Assembly (NCBI RefSeq): GCF_002288325.1
Contig: NZ_CP016780.1
Location: 992,001-1,056,000 of the forward strand
Length of the DNA stretch: 64,000 nt
Direction: 5' to 3'
Source of the DNA: Candidatus Planktophila lacus
GTDB taxonomy: Bacteria; Actinomycetota; Actinomycetes; Nanopelagicales; Nanopelagicaceae
This document shows positions 28,798-37,713 of this stretch, piece after piece. The notes under the pieces were generated by a model. It made no database searches and had not been told where the DNA came from. It worked only from the letters and a program-made list of their open reading frames with translations. How positions within the stretch are numbered: position 1 is the first letter of the stretch; each line of letters begins with the position of its first letter. The translations under genes and the position numbers were made by a program.

Positions 28798-29639
28798 GGC
28801 GTAACTACCCTTCGTTGACTTGCTAGAGATTCCAACCGCTCCCATTGTGCAGGATCAGTTAGGTTTTCGCCTAATGAATTTAACTTTCCTTGGCCGTGAT
28901 AGTCGCTTGCCCCAGTAATTACTAGATTCAACTCAGCTGCAACTTGCCTTAACTCAGTGCGCTCACTTGAAGTGTGGTCACGATGATCGATCTCGATCCC
29001 GTGCAATCCTGCCGCAACTAAATCTGAAAAAATAGAAGTAGAAATTACATCTCCGCGCCGCGATGCCATGGGATGGGCTATTACGGCAACTCCCCCTGCT
29101 GCAACGATTGTGCGGATGGCCACTTCTGGTGTTGGCGTTGCATGGGTTACGTAATACTTTGAATCGTTTGTTAATAATTCTGCAAAGGCTTCATCTCGCG
29201 ATTTAACTACGCCATTTTTGACTAGCGCATCGGCTAAATGTGGTCTTCCTAGAGTTGCACCTTCTGGAGTCGCTGCAATTACATCTTCCATCGTTATAGC
29301 GAATCCATCGCTACGTAGTAGTTCAACCATCTTCTTCATTCTGGGAATACGGGTATCTCGGGCGTCAGATAACATCGCTTGGATCTGAGAATTTTCTCCA
29401 TCGAAGAGTAGACCGAGCATATGAACGCTAATTCCATCTTCGGTTAGCGTAGAAATTTCTGCACCAAGTGCCAGCGAAATTGGTTTTCTTGCAGCTGAAA
29501 CCGCTTCTGCCCAACCTGAAGTTGTATCGTGATCGGTCAATCCAAGAACTGTGATTCCAGCAGAAAGCGCTTTGTTAACTAGCGCAAAAGGAGAATCAGT
29601 TCCATCGCTTGCGGTGGTGTGGGTATGTAAATCGATCAT
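28794..29639 (-). CDS. PHP-domain phosphoesterase
   Basis: This encodes 281 residues of the PHP family. Metal-binding motifs are DLHTHTTASDGTD (3-15), LTDHDTTSGW, IAHPMA and the C-terminal GASDYHG. Related actinobacterial proteins act as nucleoside 3',5'-bisphosphate or oligonucleotide phosphatases, so a nucleotide substrate is plausible but not shown. It overlaps both neighbours by 1-4 bases, forming an EamA-PHP-MarC unit. Confidence 0.9.
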   Translation of the reverse strand: MIDLHTHTTASDGTDSPFALVNKALSAGITVLGLTDHDTTSGWAEAVSAARKPISLALGAEISTLTEDGISVHMLGLLFDGENSQIQAMLSDARDTRIPRMKKMVELLRSDGFAITMEDVIAATPEGATLGRPHLADALVKNGVVKSRDEAFAELLTNDSKYYVTHATPTPEVAIRTIVAAGGVAVIAHPMASRRGDVISTSIFSDLVAAGLHGIEIDHRDHTSSERTELRQVAAELNLVITGASDYHGQGKLNSLGENLTDPAQWERLESLASQRRVVTP

Positions 29640-30550
29640 TATTCAGTCGCTACTTTATCTGCAGGGCTTGTGGGGCGCGTACGAAGAACAACAAGGGCGC
29701 AACCGAAGAGAATTAGTGCAATGCCTGGAACTACACCGAGAGGTGGACGTTGATCCATCCACCACATTGCAAGGATCGCGCTAACTGGAACTTCAAAGAA
29801 TACGATCAATGAAACGACAGCGGGTGAAACTCTCTTCAGCACCGAGTTAAACATGGTGTGGCCAAGGAACTGTGCGCCAAATATTAGTCCCAGCAGGATC
29901 CACCATTCACGCGCTTCAAAGTTAAAAATTTGATTTCCGGCGATCAGCGCCATTGGTAGCGCAGTTATGGCGCAGAAGAAATAACAGATCGCTGTATATG
30001 TTGAAGTTTCTAAAGTCTGTTGGGCCTTTGACCCAACCAACATATAAACAGCCGCTAGCGCTGCAGAGATAATCGCTGCTAAGTCACCGAGAAATGCTCT
30101 AAATGAGATTTGTAGGTCGACTCCGGAAATCAAGAGAACTCCCCCGAAGCTAACAAACATTCCCATCCATGCGCGTGATGGAATATCTCCACCAGTTAGC
30201 TTTACAAAGAGCGCCGCAAATATTGGTTGAAGTGCAACGAGGGCAGTTCCTGCAGCAACAGTTGTCATTCGCATAGCGAGAAAGAATCCGATGAAGTGAA
30301 GTGCAAGAACGACTCCTGCAAATGTTGCCCATTTTGCACCTGTCCGATCGATGCGATGGCGTAGTGCAAATGGCGCAGTCATTATCGATCCACCTAGATT
30401 TCTCCAGAAGATCAAGGTGAGTACTGGCATTGCGCTCATGGCAATCAATGGACCTGAAGTGCCGATGCCAATAATTCCGAGGCCTAAGCGAATTAAATCT
30501 GGACGCGCAGGAATTTGTGTGTGGTTATCACGAGATAAAGGCTGCGACAT
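29639..30550 (-). CDS. EamA-family (DMT) transporter
   Basis: This 303-residue membrane protein has ten predicted helices arranged as two EamA repeats (about 15-150 and 160-290); the pattern VALQPIFAALFVKLTGG in repeat one and VSLIVFFEVPVSAILAMWW in repeat two is typical. DMT proteins export or import small metabolites such as amino acids; the substrate here is unknown. It is probably the first gene of the EamA-PHP-MarC unit, with a leaderless start. Confidence 0.9.
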   Translation of the reverse strand: MSQPLSRDNHTQIPARPDLIRLGLGIIGIGTSGPLIAMSAMPVLTLIFWRNLGGSIMTAPFALRHRIDRTGAKWATFAGVVLALHFIGFFLAMRMTTVAAGTALVALQPIFAALFVKLTGGDIPSRAWMGMFVSFGGVLLISGVDLQISFRAFLGDLAAIISAALAAVYMLVGSKAQQTLETSTYTAICYFFCAITALPMALIAGNQIFNFEAREWWILLGLIFGAQFLGHTMFNSVLKRVSPAVVSLIVFFEVPVSAILAMWWMDQRPPLGVVPGIALILFGCALVVLRTRPTSPADKVATE

Positions 30551-30557
30551 GGAAGTA

Positions 30558-30563
30558 AAGGTA
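30558..30563 (-). promoter_or_regulatory. -10 box of leaderless EamA gene
   Basis: On the minus strand TACCTT is followed by seven bases and the ATG at 30550, without a Shine-Dalgarno sequence. Confidence 0.42.
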
Positions 30564-30597
30564 GCCGATACCCTTATCCAATGAAGGGAGGCCGAAA

Positions 30598-31947
30598 ATG
30601 AGCGTTAGCCAAATAAATCGAGTCTTTATCGCCCGTCTAGCGGGTACCGCAGTATTTGATCCAAATGGAGATCCAGTTGGCAAAGTTCGCGATGCAGTTG
30701 CAACTCTGCGCAGCAACAATCAGCCTCCCCGAATTCTCGGCCTAGTTGTCGAGGTTCCGTTACGTCGTCGTGTCTTTGTTCCGATTACCCGAGTTACTTC
30801 TATCGAATCTGGCGCAGTTGTCATCACCGGCTTAGTAAATATGCGTCGCTTTGAATCACGAGCTGGTGAGTTGCTGGTTCTTGGCGAACTACTCGATCGT
30901 TCAATTAATTTAATTGAAAGTGGCGAATCGGTTGTTGTTGAAGATATGGGCATGGAACAAACTCGCACTGGTGACTGGTTTATCAACCGAGTCCATATTA
31001 TGAAGAAGGGCAGCGGCCTACGTCGCAAGGGCGCTACCTCAACTGTTCAATGGGAAGAAGTAACTGGTTTCGCCCTACCTGAACATAACCAAGGCGTCAC
31101 TAACTTACTTTCAACGATAAGTAATTTGCGCGCTGCCGACCTTGCTGCCGTTATTCAAGATCTAGCGCCAAAGCGTCGTGTGGAAGTTGCGCGTGCACTC
31201 GATGACGAGCGACTTGCTGATGTGCTGCAAGAAATGGATGAGGCAGAACGCGTTGCTCTCTTAGCTGAACTTGAAGGTGAACGTGCTGCAGATGTCCTTG
31301 GTGAAATGGATCCAGATGATGCTGCAGATTTGTTGCGTGAGGTTGGTGAAGAAAAGGCGCAAGTTCTAATTGATTTGATGGAACCAGAAGATGCCGAAGA
31401 TGTTCTGCGTCTTATGACTTACGAGGATTATTCAGCCGGCGGAATGATGACTACCGAGCCGATCGTGATGAGCGCTGATTATTCAGTTGCTGATGCGTTA
31501 GCAAGTGTCAGAGCCCGTGAAGTATCTCCGGCTCTGGCATCGCAAGTATTTGTCTGTCGCCAACCGCTAGAAACGCCAACTGGGCGATATATCGGAATGG
31601 TTCATTACCAGCGTTTATTACGCGAGCCGCCTTCAACTTTGCTCGGTTCTATCGTAGATACAGATACGCAAGGGTTAAATCCCAACGCATCTCTGCATGA
31701 GGTTTCGTCATACTTGGCTAGTTACAACTTGTTATCTGTGCCTGTTGTAGATGCAAATGAGCGTCTACTTGGCGCAGTTACTGTCGATGACGTGCTGGAT
31801 CACTTGCTGCCTGAGAACTGGCGTCTAGAACATCGCGACTCAACCCGCGGAACTGGGCCAAAGTTAAATCTCTCTGATGTAGCAGGTTCAGAAGTGAGTG
31901 AAGAAGATCTTGAATTAGATAATCAGATGGAAGAGGAGGCGCGCTAA
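30598..31947 (+). CDS. MgtE N-domain and CBS-domain protein without transporter part
   Basis: This encodes 449 residues. An N-terminal PRC-barrel-like region (about 1-150) is followed by an MgtE N-domain of acidic helical repeats (AELEGERAADVLGEMDPDDA, about 170-285) and a CBS pair (about 285-420). The membrane domain of MgtE is absent, so it is a soluble sensor-like protein rather than a channel. In actinobacteria this family precedes a DUF1003 gene and mrp, as here. A role in sensing Mg2+ or nucleotides is inference. A strong GGGAGG ribosome site precedes the ATG. Confidence 0.9.
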   Translation: MSVSQINRVFIARLAGTAVFDPNGDPVGKVRDAVATLRSNNQPPRILGLVVEVPLRRRVFVPITRVTSIESGAVVITGLVNMRRFESRAGELLVLGELLDRSINLIESGESVVVEDMGMEQTRTGDWFINRVHIMKKGSGLRRKGATSTVQWEEVTGFALPEHNQGVTNLLSTISNLRAADLAAVIQDLAPKRRVEVARALDDERLADVLQEMDEAERVALLAELEGERAADVLGEMDPDDAADLLREVGEEKAQVLIDLMEPEDAEDVLRLMTYEDYSAGGMMTTEPIVMSADYSVADALASVRAREVSPALASQVFVCRQPLETPTGRYIGMVHYQRLLREPPSTLLGSIVDTDTQGLNPNASLHEVSSYLASYNLLSVPVVDANERLLGAVTVDDVLDHLLPENWRLEHRDSTRGTGPKLNLSDVAGSEVSEEDLELDNQMEEEAR

Positions 31948-32447
31948 TGGCACGTTCAACAAGCCCTCGCAATAACGGTCTCGACACTCCACGCGAATCA
32001 CGTCGTTCCATACGTCCTAATTACGATCCAGAAGTTTTTGGCCGACTATCTGAGCGCTTTGCACGTTTTCTGGGAACGGCTCGCTTCTTGGTCTACATGA
32101 CTGTCTTTGTACTTTCATGGGTCTTCTGGAATGCACTAGCGCCACGAGATCTGCGCTTTGATGACTATCCATTTATCTTTCTTACCTTGATCCTCTCGCT
32201 GCAAGCATCTTATGCCGCACCACTTATTTTGCTCGCGCAAAATCGTCAAGCAGACCGTGATCGAATTTCGCTAAATGAAGATCGGGCCCAGAACGCGCGC
32301 TCAGTTGCAGATACCGAATACTTAACGCGCGAACTAGCAAGTCTGCGTATAACACTTGGCGAAGTTGCTACTCGTGATTTCTTGCGAAGTGAACTTGAAG
32401 ATTTAGTAAAAGAGTTACGTGCTAAGCCCGAGTCGGACGCCAAGTAG
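31947..32447 (+). CDS. DUF1003 membrane protein
   Basis: This 166-residue protein has two transmembrane helices (about 48-68 and 78-98), the family pattern FWNALAPRDLRFDDYPFIFL between and around them, then QNRQADRDR and a C-terminal coiled-coil-like helix. The function is unknown. The ATG overlaps the stop of the MgtE-N/CBS gene, so the two are likely partners. Its last 33 bases overlap the 3' end of mrp on the other strand. Confidence 0.9.
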   Translation: MARSTSPRNNGLDTPRESRRSIRPNYDPEVFGRLSERFARFLGTARFLVYMTVFVLSWVFWNALAPRDLRFDDYPFIFLTLILSLQASYAAPLILLAQNRQADRDRISLNEDRAQNARSVADTEYLTRELASLRITLGEVATRDFLRSELEDLVKELRAKPESDAK

Positions 32448-33548
32448 CGAACTGCTTCGCACAACTAATTTTTCAGCGATCGCATAAATAGCTTGCGCAC
32501 TAGGAGAATCCGGTGCGGCAATTACGATCGGTGTTCCTTCATCTCCCCCAGTGCGCAGCTCGGTACTAAATGGAACTTTTCCAAGCAGTGGAACATCGCT
32601 GCCCACTAAGTTAGATAGACGAGCCGCAGTTTCTTCTCCGCCGCCTGCACCAAATAAGGCAATTTCATCGCTGCAATGTGGACATGGAAATGCTGACATG
32701 TTTTCGATAACACCGACCACGCGCTGATGAATTTGGTGAGCAATGCGACCGGCGCGCTCTGCAACCTCGGCAGCAGCGATTTGTGGAGTTGTTACAACGA
32801 CAATTTCAGATGTTGGAATCAACTGACCAAGCGAGATCGCTAAATCGCCAGTTCCAGGTGGTAGATCAATCAACAGTAGATCTAAATCTCCCCAGTAAGC
32901 ATCAGAGAGCAACTGCTCAAGGACTCTGTGAAGCAGCGGACCGCGATAAGCCACAGCATCAGCGCGCTCTGGCTTAAACATTTCCATTGAGACAACTTTT
33001 ACGCCATACGCCTCAAGTGGAATAAACATCTGGTCGATAGCAGTTGGTCGTTGCCCCATCAAACCCATCAACCTGGGAATTGAGTGGCCATATACATCTG
33101 CGTCCAAGATTCCGACACGTAAACCTTTACGCGCTGCAGCAACCGCCAAGTTAGTGGTGAGCGAGGATTTTCCTACTCCACCTTTTCCTGATGCAACGCC
33201 GATGACGCGAGTAAGTGATTCGGGCTGTGCAAATGGGATGAACTTCTCACGGCCGCCGCGCAATAACTTCTTTACATTATTGCGCTGTTCTTCATTCATG
33301 ACACCGAATTGAACTTCGACAGTTGAAATACCAGCGAGTTTAGATACCGCTTCAGTGATGTCGCCGCGCAACCTATCTTGCATTGGACATCCCGAAATAG
33401 TTAAGAGGATCTTAAGTTTTGCCACACCTTGCGTGATTTCTACTGATTCAACCATTCCAAGTTCCGGAAGAGGGCGATGAAGTTCAGGATCAGAGACAGT
33501 TGCTAGCGCAGCATTAACTTGCTCTAGCAATTCAGCGGCGTTAGTCAT
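32415..33548 (-). CDS. mrp: Mrp/NBP35-family iron-sulfur carrier ATPase
   Basis: This encodes 377 residues. An N-terminal DUF59/MIP18-like domain (1-85; LLTISGCPMQ) is followed by a P-loop ATPase with GKGGVGKSSLTTNLAVA (about 121-137), ADVYGHSIPRLMG and the paired cysteines FPCPHCSDE that bind the transferred cluster. Mrp proteins deliver Fe-S clusters to apo-enzymes. The gene overlaps tatB by 4 bases upstream and converges on DUF1003 with a 33-base overlap. Confidence 0.94.
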   Translation of the reverse strand: MTNAAELLEQVNAALATVSDPELHRPLPELGMVESVEITQGVAKLKILLTISGCPMQDRLRGDITEAVSKLAGISTVEVQFGVMNEEQRNNVKKLLRGGREKFIPFAQPESLTRVIGVASGKGGVGKSSLTTNLAVAAARKGLRVGILDADVYGHSIPRLMGLMGQRPTAIDQMFIPLEAYGVKVVSMEMFKPERADAVAYRGPLLHRVLEQLLSDAYWGDLDLLLIDLPPGTGDLAISLGQLIPTSEIVVVTTPQIAAAEVAERAGRIAHQIHQRVVGVIENMSAFPCPHCSDEIALFGAGGGEETAARLSNLVGSDVPLLGKVPFSTELRTGGDEGTPIVIAAPDSPSAQAIYAIAEKLVVRSSSLLGVRLGLST

Positions 33549-33853
33549 AGCAGGTCTGGGTCAATCTTGGCGTTGAACTTTGGGGCTTTCTCAGCCGCAT
33601 CTACTTCATCTAGCGCGTTTGAAATATGTTTTTTGATGAAAGCCTTGGGACGTAAATCTGAAGGTGAAAGATCTTCAAAGCCTGGTCCAAGATTTTCGCG
33701 CAGTTCGCTGGTGGCGCTATTTGCCATGGCTCTAACTTTCTTAATCAGCTTTGCCGCATCTACTGCTAACTGTGGAAGACGTTCTGGTCCTACCAAAATC
33801 ACAGCAAGAACGCCCAAACCAAATATCTCACCGGCGCCAAAATCGAAGAACAT
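33545..33853 (-). CDS. tatB: Twin-arginine translocase subunit TatB
   Basis: This 102-residue protein has the N-terminal membrane helix and hinge FGLGVLAVILVGPERLPQL (about 11-29), with the conserved glutamate-containing start FGAGEIF, then an amphipathic helix and an acidic tail. TatB recognises folded twin-arginine substrates together with TatC. Its place after htrA and before mrp is the same as in mycobacteria (Rv1224), supporting TatB over TatA. Confidence 0.88.
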   Translation of the reverse strand: MFFDFGAGEIFGLGVLAVILVGPERLPQLAVDAAKLIKKVRAMANSATSELRENLGPGFEDLSPSDLRPKAFIKKHISNALDEVDAAEKAPKFNAKIDPDLL

Positions 33854-33894
33854 AGTTGTTGATACTACTCTTTAATCAAAGATCCACACGCCGA

Positions 33895-35028
33895 CTATTT
33901 GCCCGCGGTGAGAGTCACGGTTGTGGTGGCAGTTACATCGTTTCGGATGTAAGTAAGTTGTACTTTATCGCCGACGCTCTTGGAGCGAATAGCCACAATC
34001 AACTCTTCCGAGGTGTTGATTGTTCGGCCATCAAATTTGGTAATTAGATCTCCTGCTTTGAGACCGGCCTTAGCTGCTGGGCCACCTGGCAAGATCGCCT
34101 TATCGTTAGCGGCAATTCGTGCGCCATCACCTTCAAATTTCATATCTATTGATACGCCGAGTACTGGGTAGGTTGCCTTGCCGTTCTTAATCAACTGATC
34201 TGCAGTCTTGCGCGCTTGATTGATCGGGATTGCAAAACCAAGGCCGATAGATCCAGATTGCGAACCAAATGATGAACCAAGAGTTGCAATTGCGGAGTTA
34301 ACTCCAATTACCGCACCAGTTGAGTCAATTAGTGGGCCACCTGAGTTTCCAGGATTAATTGCCGCATCTGTTTGAAGTGCGTTAATAAATGAATTATCAC
34401 TTCCGGTTTCACCAGCAGTTACCGCGCGATCTTTTGCACTGATAATTCCGAGTGTGACTGTTCCAGAAAGTCCAAGCGGTGAGCCGATTGCGATCACTGA
34501 ATCTCCAACTGCGACTTTGTCGCTATCCCCTAATTGAAGGGCAGTTAAACCAGTTGTTGCAATCTTTATTACCGCTAAATCGTAGGAGGCATCTCTTCCG
34601 ATAATTTTGGCAACGTATTTCTGGCCATTATTAAGAGTCACATCAATATCACCGTTATTGGTTGCCGCTTCAGCAATCACGTGGTTGTTGGTGAGGATGT
34701 ATCCATTGCTTTCGATGACAAATCCTGTTCCCGTTGAGCCACCATCTTTTGAACTGGCTTCAATTGAAACAACTGAAGGAATTACGCGCTGCGCCAGGTC
34801 GGCTACTGATCCAGGTGCGCGTTCCACAGAATTTGTGACGCGTGAAAGGTTTATTGATTGACCAAATAGGGAACCTGATGATGATGCGCCAAAAATTGCA
34901 CCGACAAGACCTGCAACAAAGGCGAGCAAGATGGCATTGGCACGGGTAATGAAATTAGCTTTACCGTTTCGAGAAGCCGGCACCCACCAAGGTCCTGTGT
35001 TTGGTCCACCAATTTGCGGAGAAGTCAT
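33895..35028 (-). CDS. htrA: HtrA/DegP-type serine protease with PDZ domain
   Basis: This 377-residue membrane-anchored protease for envelope protein quality control has a short cytoplasmic N-terminus, a TM (about 30-50), a trypsin-like domain with H in TNNHVIAEA, D in RDASYDLAVIK and S in NPGNSGGPL, then one PDZ domain (about 285-375; PAAKAGLKAGDLITKFDG). All triad residues are present. In mycobacteria htrA follows sigE and rseA; here neither is present and the gene lies directly after the O-methyltransferase. Confidence 0.95.
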   Translation of the reverse strand: MTSPQIGGPNTGPWWVPASRNGKANFITRANAILLAFVAGLVGAIFGASSSGSLFGQSINLSRVTNSVERAPGSVADLAQRVIPSVVSIEASSKDGGSTGTGFVIESNGYILTNNHVIAEAATNNGDIDVTLNNGQKYVAKIIGRDASYDLAVIKIATTGLTALQLGDSDKVAVGDSVIAIGSPLGLSGTVTLGIISAKDRAVTAGETGSDNSFINALQTDAAINPGNSGGPLIDSTGAVIGVNSAIATLGSSFGSQSGSIGLGFAIPINQARKTADQLIKNGKATYPVLGVSIDMKFEGDGARIAANDKAILPGGPAAKAGLKAGDLITKFDGRTINTSEELIVAIRSKSVGDKVQLTYIRNDVTATTTVTLTAGK

Positions 35029-35040
35029 TACGCCATCTTC

Positions 35041-35667
35041 CTATAACTTAGTTGCTAGTAACAAACCATCGCCAGTTGGAATGAGTGAAACCACCCAATT
35101 CTCTGACTCGTTTTTCAAGGATTTCCCAGATTCGCGCAGCGCTACGGTTTTTGGATCGCGCTGCGCAGGATCTGAAACCTTTGAGCCACCGAAGAAATTA
35201 TCGATCACAAATACACCACCACTGCGCAATATGCGATGTGCTTCGGTTATTGCATAAGGCAAATCTTCTGGGTTGTGGCGAAAAATAACTAAGTCATAAG
35301 CGCGATCTGCCAGTTTATTCATTACATCCATGACCGGATTAGTAATCAATCTAAAGCGCGCTGGTGCAATGTCAGCATCCTGAAACGCTGTCTTTGCAAT
35401 ATTGCTATGTTCCATTTCGTCATCAATTGATGTCAGCGTTCCGCTAGCTAGCATTCCTTCTAAGACCCAGAGCGCACCAACTCCTGAGCCAGTACCGATT
35501 TCGACTACTGATTGCGCAGAAAGATTATGTGCCAAATGTTTTAAGTATGCACCTGCTCCAGATGTTGCATCGATAACGCCAATTTCTTCACCGCGAGAAC
35601 GGGCGCTCTTCTTAACTTCATCTTCGGAGATAAAGCTTTCAGCATAAGAATGTGGATCGATGATCAT
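35041..35667 (-). CDS. O-methyltransferase (class I, SAM-dependent)
   Basis: This encodes 208 residues from the ATG at 35667, whose bases overlap the pepA stop (ATGA); an ATG at 35685 inside pepA is less likely. It has the SAM-binding motif VVEIGTGSGVGALWVLEGM (about 55-73), the acidic end of the second strand, and the family's FVIDNFFGGSKVSDP. It resembles Rv1220c-type methyltransferases of unknown acceptor, which lie beside sigE in mycobacteria. Confidence 0.85.
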   Translation of the reverse strand: MIIDPHSYAESFISEDEVKKSARSRGEEIGVIDATSGAGAYLKHLAHNLSAQSVVEIGTGSGVGALWVLEGMLASGTLTSIDDEMEHSNIAKTAFQDADIAPARFRLITNPVMDVMNKLADRAYDLVIFRHNPEDLPYAITEAHRILRSGGVFVIDNFFGGSKVSDPAQRDPKTVALRESGKSLKNESENWVVSLIPTGDGLLLATKL

Positions 35668-37214
35668 GAGAGAGATGTTAGCCATTCGATGAGCAATCGC
35701 ACGCCGAAACCTGTGCCGCCTTTAGGATTTTCTCCAGAGTCGCTTTCACTGCGCGCAACCCCTGCAATATCAAAGTGAATCCAGGTGCGATCTCCGGCAA
35801 AGTGCTCTAGGAATAGGGCTGCGGTGACTGAACCTGCACTGAAATGTTTCTTCGATGTGATGTGGCTTAGATCTGCGATTGGACTTTCCAGCGCTTGCTT
35901 ATAGTCATCCACCAACGGCATATGCCAGACGCGGTCTCCGGATCGCTCCCCTGCTTCTGAAAAACTCTTCGCTACTTTCTCATCTCGCGTATACATCGCA
36001 GCGTGTTGTCTACCTAAGCCAAGTGTTGCCGCGCCAGTAAGAGTTGCAATATCGATTAGGTAATCAGGGTTTAAATTTATATCTGCAAAGGCCAGGCCAT
36101 CGGCAAGTACTAGGCGACCTTCTGCATCTGTATCTAATACTTCAACGGTCTTGCCACCGTAGTGGGTAATGACATCACTTGGGCGTTGGGAAGTTCCAGA
36201 TAGCGCATTTTCGGCGAGCATCATCAAGACTGTTACTTGCACTTGTGGCTGGAAATATGGAAGAGCTGAGATAGCGCCTAACGCCGCAGCAGAGCCAGCC
36301 ATATCTGATTTCATCGCTGTCATAAATTCGTAAGGGCGCTTTAGAGATACACCGCCAGTATCGAAGGTGATTCCTTTACCAACAATTACAACGTGCGGAA
36401 GTATCCCTGCAGATTTTTTCTTACCCTTTGGGTGATATGAGATTTGAACGAAACGTGGTCCGGGCTTTGGTGATGAATTACCAACTGCACGCAAGCCACC
36501 AAACTCTGCCAATTCTTTACCTGCTAAAACCTTTACTTCTAAACCGCTATCGGCGGCGATCTTCACCGCTTCATCTGCCAGCCAGAGCGGGGTCTTGATA
36601 TTTGATGGGGTATGAATCAGATCTCTTGTGCGAGAAATAGCGCTTGCGATCGTTGATGCATCATTAATTACCACTGGGGAATCTGTATGAAATAGAAAGA
36701 GTGGGATTTCTTGGGTTGGTCCAGTTTTCTGTGTCCAAATATAAGCACCGAGTTGGACTGAGATGGCAAAGGCTTTTAACTGTTGTTCGTCTGAAACGCA
36801 GAGCGATGCGATTGTTACCGCTTTGCCTCGACCTTTTCTTCCAAGCGCCGCACCTGCTTGTCGTATCGCAGAATTTGACTCATCTCCAAGTCCGATTAAG
36901 AGAATTCGATCGGCAACAAATTGATTTGATGAAACAGGAATTTCAAAAATCTCGCCAGCTTTTCCAGTTGCTGCGAAGAAGGCCAATTCATCGCGCAGGT
37001 CTATCTCAAAAGTTTCTTCTAATTTTTCAATTAACTTAAGGTGAGACGGGAAGTTGTATTCCGGTTTCTCTTCTTTATCTGGATTTTTCTCTAGTTTTTT
37101 CTCTGGATTTTTCTCTAGATTTTTAATTGCTTGCGTAAACCCAATTGCAATAGATTGCGCATCAGCGAGCGCATCAGATAAAGATTTAAGGTCTACAGCA
37201 ATGGGCTGAAGCAC
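35664..37214 (-). CDS. pepA: Leucyl aminopeptidase PepA (M17)
   Basis: This cytosolic dizinc aminopeptidase has 516 residues from a GTG start. The catalytic domain has GKGITFDTGG, KSDMAGSAAALG and the metal and catalytic block NTDAEGRLVLADGLAFA. Residues about 35-50 of the N-terminal domain hold a low-complexity charged insert (KNPEKKLEKNPDKEEK) encoded by short DNA repeats. In mycobacteria pepB lies elsewhere. Here it sits between DUF3117 and the O-methyltransferase. The 9 bases after the DUF3117 stop suggest cotranscription. Confidence 0.94.
   Translation of the reverse strand: MLQPIAVDLKSLSDALADAQSIAIGFTQAIKNLEKNPEKKLEKNPDKEEKPEYNFPSHLKLIEKLEETFEIDLRDELAFFAATGKAGEIFEIPVSSNQFVADRILLIGLGDESNSAIRQAGAALGRKGRGKAVTIASLCVSDEQQLKAFAISVQLGAYIWTQKTGPTQEIPLFLFHTDSPVVINDASTIASAISRTRDLIHTPSNIKTPLWLADEAVKIAADSGLEVKVLAGKELAEFGGLRAVGNSSPKPGPRFVQISYHPKGKKKSAGILPHVVIVGKGITFDTGGVSLKRPYEFMTAMKSDMAGSAAALGAISALPYFQPQVQVTVLMMLAENALSGTSQRPSDVITHYGGKTVEVLDTDAEGRLVLADGLAFADINLNPDYLIDIATLTGAATLGLGRQHAAMYTRDEKVAKSFSEAGERSGDRVWHMPLVDDYKQALESPIADLSHITSKKHFSAGSVTAALFLEHFAGDRTWIHFDIAGVARSESDSGENPKGGTGFGVRLLIEWLTSLS
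37078..37122. repeat. Short direct repeats inside pepA
   Basis: Two to three tandem copies of a TTTTTCTCTGGA/TTTTTCTCTAGA-type unit of about 12-24 bases encode the alternating LEKNPEK charged stretch in the PepA N-terminal domain. The repeats look like slippage expansion. Confidence 0.6.
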
Positions 37215-37223
37215 AAAAGTTAC

Positions 37224-37403
37224 TTACTTCTTGATAAGTGCTACAGCTGCTTCAAGGGCGGCGCTGAGATTATTTGCTTCTTGGGGGTTGAGTTCGACGA
37301 CAAGGCGACCGCCACCTTCTAGCGGAATACGCATAACTAGCGAGCGCGCTTCCTTGGTCACTTCCATGGGTCCATCACCAGTACGGGGTTTCATGGCTGC
37401 CAT
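37224..37403 (-). CDS. DUF3117 family small protein
   Basis: This is a 59-residue gene. The ATG at 37403 is preceded by a strong AAGGAG site. The protein starts MAAMKPRTGDGPMEVTKE and contains IPLEGGGRLVVELNPQEA, an almost exact match to the DUF3117 family, one of the most conserved small proteins of actinobacteria (Rv1211). The function is unknown. The 105-base gap upstream (37404-37508) shows no clear promoter hexamers. Confidence 0.95.
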   Translation of the reverse strand: MAAMKPRTGDGPMEVTKEARSLVMRIPLEGGGRLVVELNPQEANNLSAALEAAVALIKK

Positions 37404-37508
37404 GGGGAGAACTCCTTTGATACATAAATGTCGGCCAGATTGCGCCGTTGGTTACTTAAGAGGAGAAGTATCTCGCAGAACTGGCTGAGTATGAAATCGG
37501 AGGTTGAA

Positions 37509-37703
37509 TTAGCCCATTCCAAGCAGGGCGGTAATGCGAGATTTTCCCGAAGCCATCACCGTTGAGACTGATTTTTCAGGAACGCCTAAAAGGGTGGCGA
37601 TATCTCCGACCGCCATCTGGCGAAGGTAATGGAGCGAGAGGATTATCCGCTCCTCCTCGGGCAACTGCGCCAAGGCCTCAGCCAAGGTAAGGGGCGCAGT
37701 CAT
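37509..37703 (-). CDS. Stand-alone sigma-70 region 4-like protein
   Basis: This encodes 64 residues from the ATG at 37703 (MTAPLTLAEALAQLPEEERI); the frame extends to 37769 but that part overlaps nothing conserved. The pattern LPEEERIILSLHYLRQMAVGDIATLLGVPEKSVSTVM is a complete region 4 helix-turn-helix as in ECF sigma factors, but there is no region 2, so it cannot act as a normal sigma factor. It could be a DNA-binding regulator or the remnant of an ECF sigma gene. Confidence 0.7.
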   Translation of the reverse strand: MTAPLTLAEALAQLPEEERIILSLHYLRQMAVGDIATLLGVPEKSVSTVMASGKSRITALLGMG

Positions 37704-37713
37704 AGCCCCAAGG

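Noticed and set aside
32447-32475. GCGAA-CTGC-TTCGC hairpin after DUF1003 as a terminator
   Set aside because: The stem is 5 bp, the T-run comes nearly ten bases later, and the element lies inside mrp on the other strand; too weak to call.
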